The notes under the pieces are model-generated. The model searched no databases. It saw only the letters and a program-made list of their open reading frames with translations, and was not told where the DNA came from. Shown piece by piece: positions 11,311-24,314 of a DNA stretch of 64,000 nucleotides. Position 1 is the first letter of the stretch. Each line of letters starts with the position of its first letter. The DNA lies in the NCBI GenBank assembly GCA_013396655.1, contig WBMV01007804.1, positions 129,291 through 193,290 of the forward strand, in the 5' to 3' direction. The stretch is from Campylorhamphus procurvoides (Eukaryota > Chordata > Aves > Passeriformes > Dendrocolaptidae). A program made the translations under genes and the position numbers.

Positions 11311-14300
11311 CTGAACCCAAGAGAAAATGGTAATAAATACAAAAGCGCATATGCCAGAATAGAATTGCTTTAGGACTTTTCTGATTAAACAGTTGTTACA
11401 GGAAAATGCTGAGATGTTGAAACTGAACCTTTCCATTGAAAAAAAAATTGGCTCAATGACTTGGGTGTTTCAAAGTGTATATTTTGAAGTTTAAATTCTG
11501 AAATATCTTGTTTTGACATCTTTTCAAGAGAAACGAAAACCATCATCCCACCCTTTTTTTTCCCCCTCCAGCGTTTTAATGCTAAAAGGACAATATCCAC
11601 AGAAGAGTAAGAGACAAAGTCGCTACCCAAAGATAAACTACAAGGGCCAGCAGAGCTTTAGGGAAGCTCTAAATTTGCAGGCCATGTGGCTTAGGACTCC
11701 ATCAATTTGGTAAGATCTCTGTAGCAACACTGCACCATCCAAATTATTTCTCTAAGCTGGCCTGTTGGAAACAATTCTTAGTGACAAAAATAATTGAGTA
11801 AATGATTAAAAAGAACATTTCAGGGAAAGGCTGTAAGGGAAATCTATATATCTGTTTGCAAAGTTTATTTAAAGAATGGAAACACTTGCCTATTTGTGCA
11901 CGTCCAACTACAACCAGAACAGATTTCTGAGGGATGATCCAGATGCCACTGCAGAGCCCCTCGGAAAATAATGGGTCACTCAAAACAAACCATCTTCAGA
12001 TCTGCAGGTAGGAACATTGCATATTCTATTAGAGTATTGAAACTAATGTCCCCAGATCAGAACTCAGAAATCACAACTCACATGGTCTTTGTTCCACTTT
12101 GCACAATCCTCTCCTCCTTTGAGAAAAGGGTGGAGAAGACAGAGAGGGGAAACAAATCACACAAAGAAAGGTTTTCTATGCTTGAATGGAGCTGAAAAAA
12201 GTTAGATAAACTTTCCCAATGCTGGAAAGATCCATCTGCTTTCCCACTGCTAATACCTGCTTCCCAAACTCTTCTGTGGCTATGCTCTAAGTCTGGATCA
12301 GAACATGTATAAGGACAAAAAAAGTGAGCTTTTCCTTCCCCTTGGCTACTCAGACACACAGGAACAAGAAGCAGAGAAAGAATTTCCCCAAGTCTGCACA
12401 GCTACCGAGAGAAATGTTATGAAACAGATACTTGGTGCTCTGGAAAATTAGTACAGAAGTACTTTTGAGCATCTGCTCCTCTGAAATTCATCTGTCCCTG
12501 TGTCAGCTGAAGATATTAACTTCTGGTTATCATGATACATTGATAACTACAGTAAGATGCTGGGGGAGCATATGGTCATGGAATTAAAGAAGTGGCTTTT
12601 TTGGGAGTTTGAAGGTATACTTTGAACCTCAGTATAAGGAGAGAAGGAGTGAAGATAGAAATTAGAGGCAGAGCAGATAAAAGAGACAGGCAGTCAGTTA
12701 TCCATTTAACTGAAGAAGTTTAGGTTTCAGGAGCCTATTCAAGTAAAAGTTTCCAAGAAAGGCTGTGAAGGCACAAGAAGGGAGGACAGTAAGACTGAAA
12801 AGAGTGAGAATAAATATGAAAGACCATGTTGAGCAGTTAGATGCAAACAGTGGAAAAGGCACCCAGAGGGAGAGGTTAGGGTACCAGGCAAGATAAGGGA
12901 TGGAAAAAAGAGAAGAAAAATAAAGTCAAATGCATCTTCACGGGACAAAAGCTGCCTGATGCACACGAGTAAGTGTGAAGCCAGCTAGAAGGTGGATATT
13001 AGTTGGCTCAGCACTGTCAGTGCTCAGCTCCTCCAGAGATCTAGGGAAAGGACTCTCAGACAAGACCTGGGTAACTAGCTCCTTTCTGTAGTGAATGACA
13101 CGTCTTACCATTGCTTTGCAAAGATGCTGTTGGATATGGTGCTACGTTTGCTTTGGAGCTCTAGGACAGAGGGGAATGATGCAAAAAGGTGTGCTGGAGA
13201 AATGTTAGAGCAAGCTATGTGAAAGGATCAACAGTCAGAGGTGCTGGCAGCATCTCCTCCCATCCTCAGCTGACCCTGACCTACACAGACATCTGCTGGA
13301 GATGGAAGAGATCAGGGCTGGGGAAATTCCAGGCCACAACCAGGTTAGAAAAAAAATGATAAAAGGTCGATTCACAATTGATGTCAACGTACAGTAACTG
13401 CTGAGCCTGACAATTTAAAGTTTTGATAAAGTTGCTATTTTAGATTTATTTCACTATAATTTTTTCCATGTTAATAAAGCAAGGATCTGGTTGCAAAGAA
13501 AAAGTATGAAGCTTTGTGCACCAAACGTGCCCTTTCACTAATATGACTTCTCTAAAACTACCATTCTTTGCCTGCACAAGCCACTCTGCTGCAAGATTTG
13601 CATTTGCAGAAAGACAAGATCAGTCAAAAAATCCACTGGCATTCTTTAGGTAGTCAGTCAACCCAAACAAAAATTAACCTGACTTTCTTCCTAGGGGAAG
13701 ACAACAATCCTCTCCTCAAAAACAAGCATAAAGAAAATTACCCAACAAAATACCAAAAACCCCTAATCTGTACGTTGAGAACAAAATTTAACACTCTCTC
13801 CGTTGACATTTGGGATCATTTGACAAATTCATTTGATCTTATGCTCAGTACAGACTCTGCTGAGAAACACTTTGGGTGGGGGAAGATCAAGGGTCTTAAC
13901 TAATAATCAGTGTGGATCATTTGTGCTGGTGGGAGCTGACGGCTTTCACAAAATCGTGGGAAATCACTCATCACGTTGCAGTTCAACTGCAGAATGAGTG
14001 CAGCCAGCCTTGCAAAGGACAGCTGCAGACTTCTTCAGTGCTTCAAGGTATATGACCTTAGAGGGGCCATGGCCTAACTCTGGGCCTGTTAGGTAGATCT
14101 ACTCTTCAGTGAATATTAGAAAAAAAATAAAAATCAAACTTAATTTCATTTTATTCCCCTTAATTATATGCAAATTATAATACTTTATAAGAGCAGCAAT
14201 TAAAATCCATAGCATGAATAACAAGTATTTAGTTTAAAGAGGTCAAGACAACAATTTGCTGCAAGTTCTGTAGATTCCTACAAAAGAAAAACACAGTGAT

Positions 14301-16027
14301 GCTTGAGGAATTTTAAGAATCAAGCAAAGACACCCTAAGTCCTTGGGTTGCTTGTCGCCACAGTTGTACTCTCAGGCACTCTGCCACCACCCAGTAGAAT
14401 AAAAAATCACAAATCAAGAGCCACATTTCCTCCAGTAATTTATGGACCTGTAATGATTTACACTAGGTGCAGTGCTTATACAATTGTCTTATTGATTTTT
14501 AAATAGAATCAGTGTAAGACCTCTTAAGTTAACCTAATATGAAACCTGAGTATCACGGCGCTTTGCAGACCCCAGTGCTGCTTGCATTGTTCAAGACATA
14601 CTGAGACACACATGCAAATGATGCCATCATTAAAGCAGGAATGTTACTGGTGTTACTGGTTACAGGAAATGCAATTAATACTACACAGGTAATGTTCCTT
14701 AGCTGCAAACACTTAATGGCAACATTTATGGTTAAGATAGACAAAAAGAATATTAAAGAGGTTCCTACCTAGGTTCTGTATCCACAACAACAGCAGTTAT
14801 CCTACCACAGAAGTGCTCAGAAGTCAGAGTACTCTTTCCTTAAGCAAAGCTCTGCTGGTACTTGGTAGAAGAATCATTAACTTTCCACACAAACTAACGT
14901 TTTAATCTTGTCTCCTCCCAGTTCTGCCCTCTGTTAAAGGTCCCAAAATACATGTTTATTCACAGTGGTCAAAAGCTAATTAGTAAGAAAATGTGCAAGT
15001 GTATTCTCTCTGTACATTCTTGTGAAACACGTTTTTTTTCCTGGGCTTGTCTAGATTATAATGTTTCATACTTTCCTGGCATTTAAAAATGGGGTGTCCC
15101 AACTTTAGAAATGTTCCTGGTTCCAATGCATTTTGGTATGAAGTTTTATTTTCATAGTCTGTGGCAGAAGTCCGCTGAGCTTAGACCTGCTAGAGCCAGT
15201 CAAGGACTTGCAGGAAGAGAAAATATAATGCCTTGGTATAAAGGACAAACTGGATGTTGAAGAAACACTCATGCTTAGAAGACTGTTCTGATTTATAGTT
15301 CAGTGCTGTTAACAGCACAGGCAGACAACATGTGAATGTACATTGAGACCATGTGTACTTTGGAGCAGCCTGTCACATACTTACAGTCCTAGGTCAGGAA
15401 ACCTGAACTGGTTTACTGAGAAACTTTTTATTTGATTGTGCCCATGTTGTGCATTCTGCCTGCCTAAAAGATAAGTAATTTTTAAAGCATGTGAGCTGAC
15501 TGTGGTATGCCTGAGGTTACACCAAAATATGCCATTCCTGGTAGTTCATGCCCCCACCACTTTCACCACACCTATTCTTTTAATTGCTATGAATAATTAC
15601 AGACTGTTTAATTGCACTGACCTTTGGATAATCTCTTTGTGTTCAATACTGTTATCAGTTACACCTTGCACTGCTCGTGGCTCTTCTGGCTCTCAACCAG
15701 AAGCTCCCTTTAACTGAGCTCCTCTTCTGGCTCCCTTTAACTTCCTAGAACAAGAGACACCATCACCAAGAAAATGGTTGTTCCTCCAAAACTATACATC
15801 AGGACAGTTCAACTGCAAGTATTAGTAGAATTATAAAATAAAAATGCAGGAGGAATCCACATCACAAATTCAGTCTGTGAACTCAAAATGAGATTTTGTG
15901 AAAAGACCAGGCTCTGTGTTGAGAACAACAAAGAGTTGATTTCCCTTCCCTAAGTCTTGGCTTCATCAAAGTTTGGATGCCTTTTAAAGGAAAGTAATCC
16001 TACAGAAGACCTTAGAGAAGGTCTTAG

Positions 16028-17330
16028 AATCACAGCATAATTTAGACTGGAAGGAAACTCTGGAGTTCATCTGGCCCAATCCTCTTCACTAAAAGCAGGA
16101 CTAACTTCAGTGTTCATTGGTGTTGCTCAGGTCTCATTAAGTTGAGTTTTGGATAGAAATCTCCAAAGGAGATTCCACAGCCTCCCTTAGCACCTGATCC
16201 AGTGTCTGACCACTTTCACAGTAAATAACTTGTATATGTAAGTGTATGTCTGTATGACCTTTGCTGGAACTTGTGTCTACCACCTCTTCTTTGCTGTGCA
16301 TTGTCTGTTCACAGAGGAGAGTCTGGTGCTGTCTGCTTTTGTCCCATCCTTGGAAGTGTTTAGGGCCGTGTTGGATGTGGCATTGAACAGCCTGGTCTGG
16401 TAGAAGGTGTCCCTGTCCATACAAGGGGGATTGGAACTAGATGATCTTAAGGTCCCTTCCAACCCAAATCATTCTGTGAATCTGTATAAGCACACATTAG
16501 GCACCTGAATAAAGCAGTAAGATCCCTCATTCATTCAGCTTGGTTCAGTTTATCAAAGTCTGTCTTGCCCTGAAGATCCTCAAACCTGATACAACATTCC
16601 AAATGCAGCCTGAAAATTACAGAAAGAAGCCTGAACAGAGAGAACCGCTTTTCCAGATATTCTGGGCTTTAATAACTGTAGCCTAGTATGTAGTTAGCCT
16701 TGTAGTCTCAAAGGTGCAGTACTGTCTTATGTTTAATTTGCTATTCACCAGCTTTGTGAAAAGCTATTTTCTCTCTAGCTGAGTCCCTTGACACACCTTG
16801 TGTATAGATTCATTCTCTCCCAGGTGCAGGGCTTTGCATTTTCTTTTGCCCTTTGCTCCATCCTCATCAAACCTCATCAAATGCTGCTCCTTCTCTCCTT
16901 GGTGTCATATCCAGACTTGTGAACACTTGCAGCACTATTCTCCAAACCATTAATGAAGTTGTTTGCCATGCTGAGGAGCATCACTGGCCACCAGCTGCTG
17001 GGCTTTGAACTGCTGATCAAAATTCCAGATCTCCTAGTTTTCTATCCACCCTATAAAGAATAGACTGTACCTTACTTGTCTGACTACCAGGACAGTAAGG
17101 AAGACTGTGACAAAGGTCTTGTTAAAATCCTAGTAAAGAACATGCACTGCCCTTGTTTACCAGACCAGTCATCCCATCACAGAAGGCAACCAGCTTAGTC
17201 AGACCTTGATTTGCCTTTGATGAATCCATGCTGGCTATTCCAAATCACCAGTTCATTGTGTGCCTAATAATGGCTTCAAGGATACCTTGTTATAAAATCT
17301 TCCATAAATCTCTCCTGGCATTTTAATAGT
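16028..17330 (-). mobile_element. Old CR1 LINE copy, minus orientation, interrupted
   Basis: The part at 16,028-16,240 matches the reverse complement of the CR1 3' region (diverged). The part at about 16,500-17,330 matches the more internal CR1 sequence in the same orientation: CAGGTGCAGGGCTTTGCATT and CTCCAAACCATTAATGAAG. Between them sits a CR1 3' end in the opposite orientation. Boundaries are approximate. Confidence 0.7.
16345..16487 (+). mobile_element. CR1 LINE 3' end, plus orientation
   Basis: Contains the CR1 tail in sense: TTGGAAGTGTTTAGGGCC, TGGAACTAGATGATCTTAAG, then GTCCCTTCCAACCCAAATCA followed by the ATTCTGTGAAT terminal repeat. The element may begin somewhat earlier, near 16,262. 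Confidence 0.88.
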
Positions 17331-20154
17331 TCCTTTTATTTGTAACTTTTTGTACATAACTAGTTTTGGGTTTCCATGATTAAGTGATCAATAACATGGT
17401 CAAGGGAACATCATTTGCTATTGCAGAGAAAATCCACAGTGTTACACCCATTAAATTTAAATCTGAATTAAAACCCCCTCAAACGACGCACATTGCTACC
17501 CTTGCAATTTTTCTAAAAGAGTCAGGCCTTACAGTCAGGAATCATGTACTTAGCATTAATTACACACAAGAGGCCAAAATTCATGGTCCTACAACAGATG
17601 TGGGCCTCTTCTCCGCAGAGCTAGTGATTCTTCATGCCCTGTTATGGCATAAATCATCAACCATCCACTTCCATCAAGCTTCTTATACCGTGATTGACAT
17701 TTACATTTTCTAGTCACAAAACAGGCCCTTGGCCCTTGTTTACTGCTCTTTATAACAGGGTAGCAGATTGTATGTCTGCTAATCTGTGTGGATGCTGATG
17801 TTCCACCAAGGACACATACCCACAAATGCTGTGTCCTCATCCTTCTTCAGAGGTGTGTCACAAGCTCCACTATTCTATTCAAGATAACTATTCCATGTTG
17901 TTTTACAAAGTTTTTTGATGGAGCTTTGCATTCCTAATGTTTCTTTCATGTTCAGGTTGTCTCCAGTTGTATGAGCAGACCTATCCAAAGCTTTTATTCC
18001 CTTTTAATACTAAACATCTGAAAAGGAATGGAGCTAAATCTACTCTGTAATTTGGGAGTACAATCTGTAGACAATGATGCCACTTTCTCTTTCATATAAT
18101 AAAAGGGGAAACAGTATTCCTTTGGTTTCCTCATTCTGACAAAGGAACACACATCAGTTTCTCTGTATTTTTCCCTAGTCCTGTATATACCATTAATTAA
18201 CAATTTTCCAGGAATTAAAATATCTTTTGTACTTTGCTTTCAGTATGGCTGAGAAGAATTTTTCTGTCATCAGGCTGCTGCTGTCCAAGCTGTCTTTGGA
18301 AGCATTCACATTCAAAGCTGACTTATTGAACCAAAAATAGTTGACCAAAATTACCATAATGGGAAATGTGAAACTAGTGAATTCAAATCAAAGACTGTGG
18401 CTGACACCTGAAGAAAAAAAAGAACACCTTCCATATGACTTATACTCACAGAGAAAAAAATGGATTATGGCTGTAAAAATCCGCTTAATAAGAACATTGA
18501 CATACCAGTAATTTCTGATTACTCCTGAGATTAAAAACAATCCTTACAAAAGCCACAGTAAGAGTCACCTTTAGCACAGGAGCTGGTTGCAGACTCCTCC
18601 AGGCAGAGGGGGGCAGCAGACTCCCACCAGAAGAAGTGGCTGCCAAGGCACCAGTTTGCAGGGGCGAGCCAGGAGTAGCAGGGAGCAGCCAGCCAGGCAG
18701 GGGCCAACTGCAGCAGGCAGCTTTGATTAGAGCCCTTCTTATTCTCAGGACACTAATCCCTAAATACAGAAAATCAATGTATTTTAAAATTTAACTCTTC
18801 ATTTACAAACTAAGTAAAAGGGATGGTGTAAGCAAATCTTAAGCTACTACAGGAATCCTGAGAGGGTGAAAAACCTTTATAATAATGGGAGAGGTTTCTT
18901 GGTGCTCCTGTCTGAGTGTGTCTGATTTCAGTTTGTTGCTGTAGAGCTAAAAAGAAATAAAAGCATCCTGAGAGGCTGATTTGTTGTTGCCATCTCAGCT
19001 ACTGTCTCGACCTTGATCCTTTCACTTCTCAGTGGAATATTTGTCTTTCATAAGAACTCAATAATTTTGTCATTGGTTTGATCATACCTGGGGAAAAGTT
19101 GACCCTCATGTGCTGCTTTAATGATGTTCCTTATCTTTCTCCTTAAAATACAAAGGGTAGATATTCATGCTGATTGTACAGTTTCTCTTTGCATTCAAAG
19201 ATTGAATTTGGGATTGAAATTGTTATTAGAGGCACAGAATTGAAATTTAAGTCATTGGCTGTGGGAGAATTTAGATCTTTGTAGGAGCTATCCAAATATG
19301 TGCTGGATCATAGCATAACAGAAACAAAACCCATGCACACTTCAGGTGAATTCCTGGGCAACCCCCATCACCTTCACACGGTCTGGGATATTACCTGAGA
19401 TAACAGGACTGAAAAAAGCATTATGGTTCACGTAATTGAATACCTGGCATTATATACAACAGCACTGCACTGAGCTGTTCATCTGCCTTGTTAAACTAAA
19501 ACAGACTTTTTACAAGAGTGGATGAGTTTCAGCTTAAAGAGTAAATCTGTTTAAAGAAAAATCTGTTAGATAGCTGAAACATCCCGAAGACAGTTGTTCT
19601 AATCAAAAAAAATTTATCTTATGTTTATCACAGTCTCATCCAATTAGATTTCCAGACATAGTCTACCTTTGCAGAGTTAAATAAACTGACTACATAACAC
19701 TATCACAGGTTCTTTTTTTCTAAACCAGTCCCTGTTTTTGCACATCTTGCTTTACAAGGATCAACAAGAGGGTTCTGATACCACTGTGTGCAATAACAAC
19801 CTTTCCAAATTACCATGTTTGACAGCCATGAGAGAGCTTCCTGACCTGGTCACAATCCAGCTGTGAGAATGTGTTCCACTTGCTCTCCACTAAATCCTTT
19901 CCGTATTTACTCTCTTCAAAAGTCAATGAACTGTATTAATCTGGGATGAGCTGTTAGTTAACTAACCTCCTGATATTAACCACATGTTGCCTAAGTAAGG
20001 TCCCTTTAATGAGCACTTTAAATCACCATTAAAGGGCCTCATTTAAATTGCTCTCATCATTTTTACAGCAATTATGGACTTTCTTTCTTCTAGAGATTGA
20101 TTAGCATTGGATGAAAAACGGCCTCAGGCAGCACTTGTTAAGTGATGTTCTAGG

Positions 20155-20330
20155 GTACAAAAAGAGATAGCCAGCCTGGGTCAGACCTATGGTCCCTCTA
20201 GGTAACAGCCTTTGGTCTAGATTACTAATAATTATCAATAATATTTATCTATTTGCAAATACTTTTAAAATACCCCCATGGCCTAGCTACTTGCACATCT
20301 GTGTACTGCACCCTTCATAACTTCTGAATG
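20155..20330. repeat. Possible ancient amniote interspersed repeat remnant
   Basis: AGCCAGCCTGGGTCAGACCT followed by ATGGTCCCTCTAGGTAACAG resembles a repeat abundant in turtle and crocodile genomes, in which a GGGTCAGACCAATGGTCC core is frequent. Recognition is from memory of the core only; family and boundaries are uncertain. Confidence 0.4.
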
Positions 20331-23300
20331 TAAGTTCTAGTAACTTGTTTTTCTTTTAATGTATGCAGAATTAAGCTGCATGTTGTGTCATCAACAGTCA
20401 AACCAGACAAAGTGGCACTGTCAATATTTTCTCTCATAGTATACCCATTGCTGTTATTTAAAAATATTGCAATAATTGTTTCATATCTTCGTCAATTTTA
20501 CTCATTATTTTGAGCACTCCAAAGAGGCAGTGTGGCATTGTTCAGCCTGTGTATTCTTTTTCATACACTCACACCCTTTGCTTTCTGTTTTTTTGCTAAT
20601 TCCCTCAGATTACAGGATCATATATAGCAATTTCATAGGGGCTTAAGGATGGGGTTGCTGCTCTGCAATCAGTGACCTGAAGATACTTCATCTTATACTG
20701 ATACTTCTTTCCCCTCACATGCTGGGAAAGCATGAAAATGCATTGTTCCCATAGTCTTCTGACCTCATCTTTATGCCACCTTTATTTTGTAGAAGTTCTT
20801 GATGATTCCCTCCTGCCATGATTAGAAATGATGTGATTATAAGCAAGACATATTATGTCATTTGAAAGCTGCATTTTTTCTGGGAGGCAGAGGAGGAAAT
20901 GTGCATTGGGTCATGTGCCCCAGGCTGGTTGCACATCCCATCATGTGACATGGCGTGGTACCCTTGCCTTTTCCTTTGCCATATGCCCATCAAGGTCCTT
21001 GCTATAATATACCATTTGTCACATAGCATACAGCCCATGTGTGCTTCTCAACAAGGTTGTGAGTCCCACTCTGGCCTCAAAGGCTGACATCAAATGTTGG
21101 GAAATCACCTCAGCCAATTCTTGCAACAATCTCACCTTTGAAAATGAAAGGTGCTTGCTTCTTTGCAGTCTCACAATTGTGGTTTAATATCTCTTACTCT
21201 AGGAAGAAAAGTACTAAAATAAACTAACAGAACTTGAAAATATTCCAAAATGGGAAGTATATATATCTACCATTGCCAAAGGGTGAGAGTAAAAAAGTGA
21301 TCATTTTCAAACCATTATGAAAATAAGACTTATTGAAACAAATTCTGTGGAAGGAAAACCCATGCTTTAAAAGACTTATTCATTAAGTACAGCCATATAT
21401 AAGTATAGATGATAACCTAAGATGTTGATTCCTCTCCCCCCTCCCCTCCCTGTTTCTTTCTAAACTAGGATAGGATATGTTTATTTCTTTTAATTCCTTT
21501 ATTTGTCTGTTTTAGCCCCAGCCAACAACTAAATAGCACACAGCTGCTCACTCACCCTGTCCTCCAGAGTAGGATGGGGAGGAGAATTGAAGAAAGGTAA
21601 AACCCATGGATTAAGAACAGTTTAATAATTGAAATAAAATATAATTATAATAGAATAATAATTGCAATGAAAAGGAAGACAACAAAGAGAGAGAGAAATA
21701 AAACCCAAGAAAGACAACTGATGCACAATATAATTATTAACTGATGCCCAGTCCAGTCCCTAGCAGTGATCGTCTCTTCCTGGCCAATTTCCCCTGAGTT
21801 CATATACTGGAAATGACATCGTAGAGTAGGGAATATCCCTTTGGCTAGTTTGGGTCAGCTGTCCTGACCATGCTCCCTCCCAGCTTCTTGTGCAGCTTCT
21901 CACTGGTAGAGCATGGGAAACAGAAAAGTCCTTGTCTCAGGGTGTGAGCACAACTTGGAAACAACTAAAACATCACTATATTAACAACACCTTTCTCATA
22001 CTAAATCCAGAACATGGCACCGCGTCAGCTATTAAGAAGAGAATTTACTCTATCCCAGACAGTGGATTTTTCTGGCCATCTTGCTGCCAGGCACATGCAG
22101 AACTGTCTCTGTGACAGCTTCAGCATTGCTGAGTGTCAATGCCCCTGCCAGAAAACCTGCCAAGTCTGATTCACAAATTATGAATCATCCCCATTTTTTT
22201 GACACACATACAATATCAAACACTGAAATTCAGATATCTCTCCTTTTTTTAACCTAATGTGTACTTAAGTTGGGTTCCTCCTTTCTCTCACTGGATCTGA
22301 CAGTTCATTGCTGTGGGAAGTGACCTCCCAAGGAGGCTGTGGAAAGCTCCAAGCATCGCTCTTGCTCCTGGTTGCTGATGTAGTTTGACATTTTTTGCTG
22401 TTTCTATGAGAGTGTAGTGTAAATGAGACCTGAGACTGAAATGCCATTTTTTGTGATTCACCCTAGCCAAAATTCTTCACTTAGTCCCATATTCATAAAC
22501 CTTCAAATTATTTTAATTTCTTTGTTTAGTTCAATATCCAGTTATACAAGACAAAGTGAACAGCCACTGCTCTTTATTTCCTGTAGCCTCTGATTCTCAT
22601 CTAGGGGAACAGATTCCTGGGACAGGAGACCAGGTCTCCCATATTCCAGGCCACTGTCTAAACACTCATCCATGTGGTGACTAATGGGTCACATTGGTCC
22701 TTCCTCTGACAACTGCATTTTCTCAAATGATGGGTTTAAAGCCTTACCTTCTGCAGATATTTGTTGCTGAAGCACTATCTTCCTTCTTGGTGTTCCTATT
22801 GAACAGACTAGGCAGTTCTCCAATGGCACATTCCTATACATGTGTCCCACCCCCATGCATCCCACAGGAGAGGCTCCACATCTGCCCCCAGCCTGCACAC
22901 TCAGCTTGGCAGCAGGGTACATACGGTACCTGAGACACAAGTGATGCGATACGGGTTTGTTTTGCCAATATCACGGTAAAGGGGAAGCCTGTTCTCTAAA
23001 ATTCTAAAGGAATATCACAGTGGTGCTGTAACTATCTTTTCCAGTGCAAGCTTTTTTGAGATTTTGTTTGGCATTAAACAGCTCTCCATTGTACTCCACA
23101 ACCCAAATATATTTAAAACCAAATATTGACAGAGTGCAAAAATGATATGTAAAGGGATACTATAATACAAATCTTGGTTTCAGCTAGAAAACACAATAAA
23201 TTAAAAGGAAAAACCCCAAGTCACCTGGTCTTTTAATTAATTTTATTTTTCCCAAGCTCTCTTGTCATAGCTTTTTAAAAAATAAATCATACGTATCTTT

Positions 23301-23402
23301 TATCATGGTGTTATTACATTGAATAAAGTGCATAAAATTATTTAGTACACTGAGTACTAGCAAGTAGCAAGAAACTGCTGGAAACCTAAAAAGAGCTCTA
23401 TT

Positions 23403-24091
23403 TTTATTCCAGTTTCCTTTGGATGATAATCTTGTGGTCTCTTTGACTGCAATAGCAACTTTTATTGCTGTTATTGTTGTGCTGTAACAGAGCTACTTGA
23501 AAAAGGATCCCTAACCACAACATTGATGTCCTAAGTGTTATGGGTTGAATTCATGAGATGCCCAGAGCCTGTAGCTGATTTCACCTTCCATCCAACCACC
23601 TTCCTCCTGCCCCGTGCCGCACTGTTTGCAAGTGCAGGCCAGGTGCCAAAGATCCCTCCACCTTCCAGGATGCCAAGCAGGTTTTGTGCACCAGCTCCTC
23701 TTGGGCTGGTACCATGGCAGCGAGAGCTGCTTGGCAGCCTCCCCACTACCCCGCACACCCCGAAGGAAACCGAGGGGCAGCCGTGGCTGTTGCAGCTTGA
23801 CGAGGAGGGTGGGAGCTGAGGAGCAGCTGTCAAAATGGTTTCTTGGAGAGGGAGGAAGATGCACCTCCCCAGCCATAAGAAATCCCCTCACTCGACAGAA
23901 AAACTGGTGAGCAGTGTTTTCAGGGCTGCAAAAATGTTAAAAATGGTTGTCCTTGCTTTTGGTGTTTACAGTGAAAATTACACAAAGTTGAAAATTTTCA
24001 GGGTGGATGCTAAGGTGCTGCTTCAGTGATGATGAGTTTTTGCCTGGAACACCACTCACTAGGTAAAATCATGATGGAGATCTCAGTCTTC
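23403..24091 (-). other. SLCO1C1: SLCO1C1 3' UTR (extent uncertain)
   Basis: Sequence after the TAG stop on the minus strand. Two AATAAA hexamers, at 23,466-23,461 and 23,408-23,403, are the first good poly(A) signals seen, giving an inferred 3' UTR of about 650-700 nt. It includes a markedly GC-rich patch at about 23,540-23,830. No transcript evidence is available here; a longer UTR is possible. Confidence 0.45.
23461..23466 (-). terminator. Candidate SLCO1C1 poly(A) signal
   Basis: AATAAA on the minus strand about 625 nt after the stop codon. A second copy is at 23,408-23,403. Placement is by motif only. Confidence 0.35.
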
Positions 24092-24314
24092 CTAAAGTCT
24101 AGTCTCCTTTTCTGGCCAGTAAGTTGACTGAATTAAGCAGTCACTATTGACAAAATTATCTTTTCTGCTCTTTGTCCCACAGGTGCCTCTCTCCCCGTTG
24201 GCCGAGAGGGTCTCATCTGGTGGAGAAGACTTTTTCCGGAGAACCCAAAGGACGGCAACACTGAAGAAAATGGACACCGTTCCCAACACCAAAGTCAGAC
24301 CCAGGTACACATAC
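24092..24314 (-). CDS. SLCO1C1: SLCO1C1 exon 15: last transmembrane helix and C-terminal tail
   Basis: 223 coding nt after a TCTCTCTCAG acceptor; TAG stop at 24,094-24,092. It encodes [13 protein letters not shown] and the last membrane span, then a cytoplasmic tail ending YWPEKETRL. The end is the same as mammalian OATP1C1 (YWPGKETQL) apart from two residues. Confidence 0.96.

Larger units (their letters stand above)
11311..23402. other. Intergenic region between SLCO1C1 and the SLCO1B-like gene
   Basis: About 12 kb with no open frame resembling a known protein. It should contain the promoter and 5' non-coding exon(s) of the SLCO1B-like gene, which I could not place. It holds CR1 fragments at 16.0-17.3 kb, an old repeat remnant at about 20.2 kb, a purine-rich stretch at about 12.6-12.93 kb and a short GC-rich patch at about 18.58-18.72 kb. 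No retroviral LTR was recognised. Confidence 0.6.

Noticed and set aside
11311..23402. Search for a further SLCO1 gene, pseudogene exons or a retroviral insertion
   Set aside because: No OATP motif (signature, LHRP, GETP, Kazal cysteines) or LTR/retroviral frame was found on either strand.
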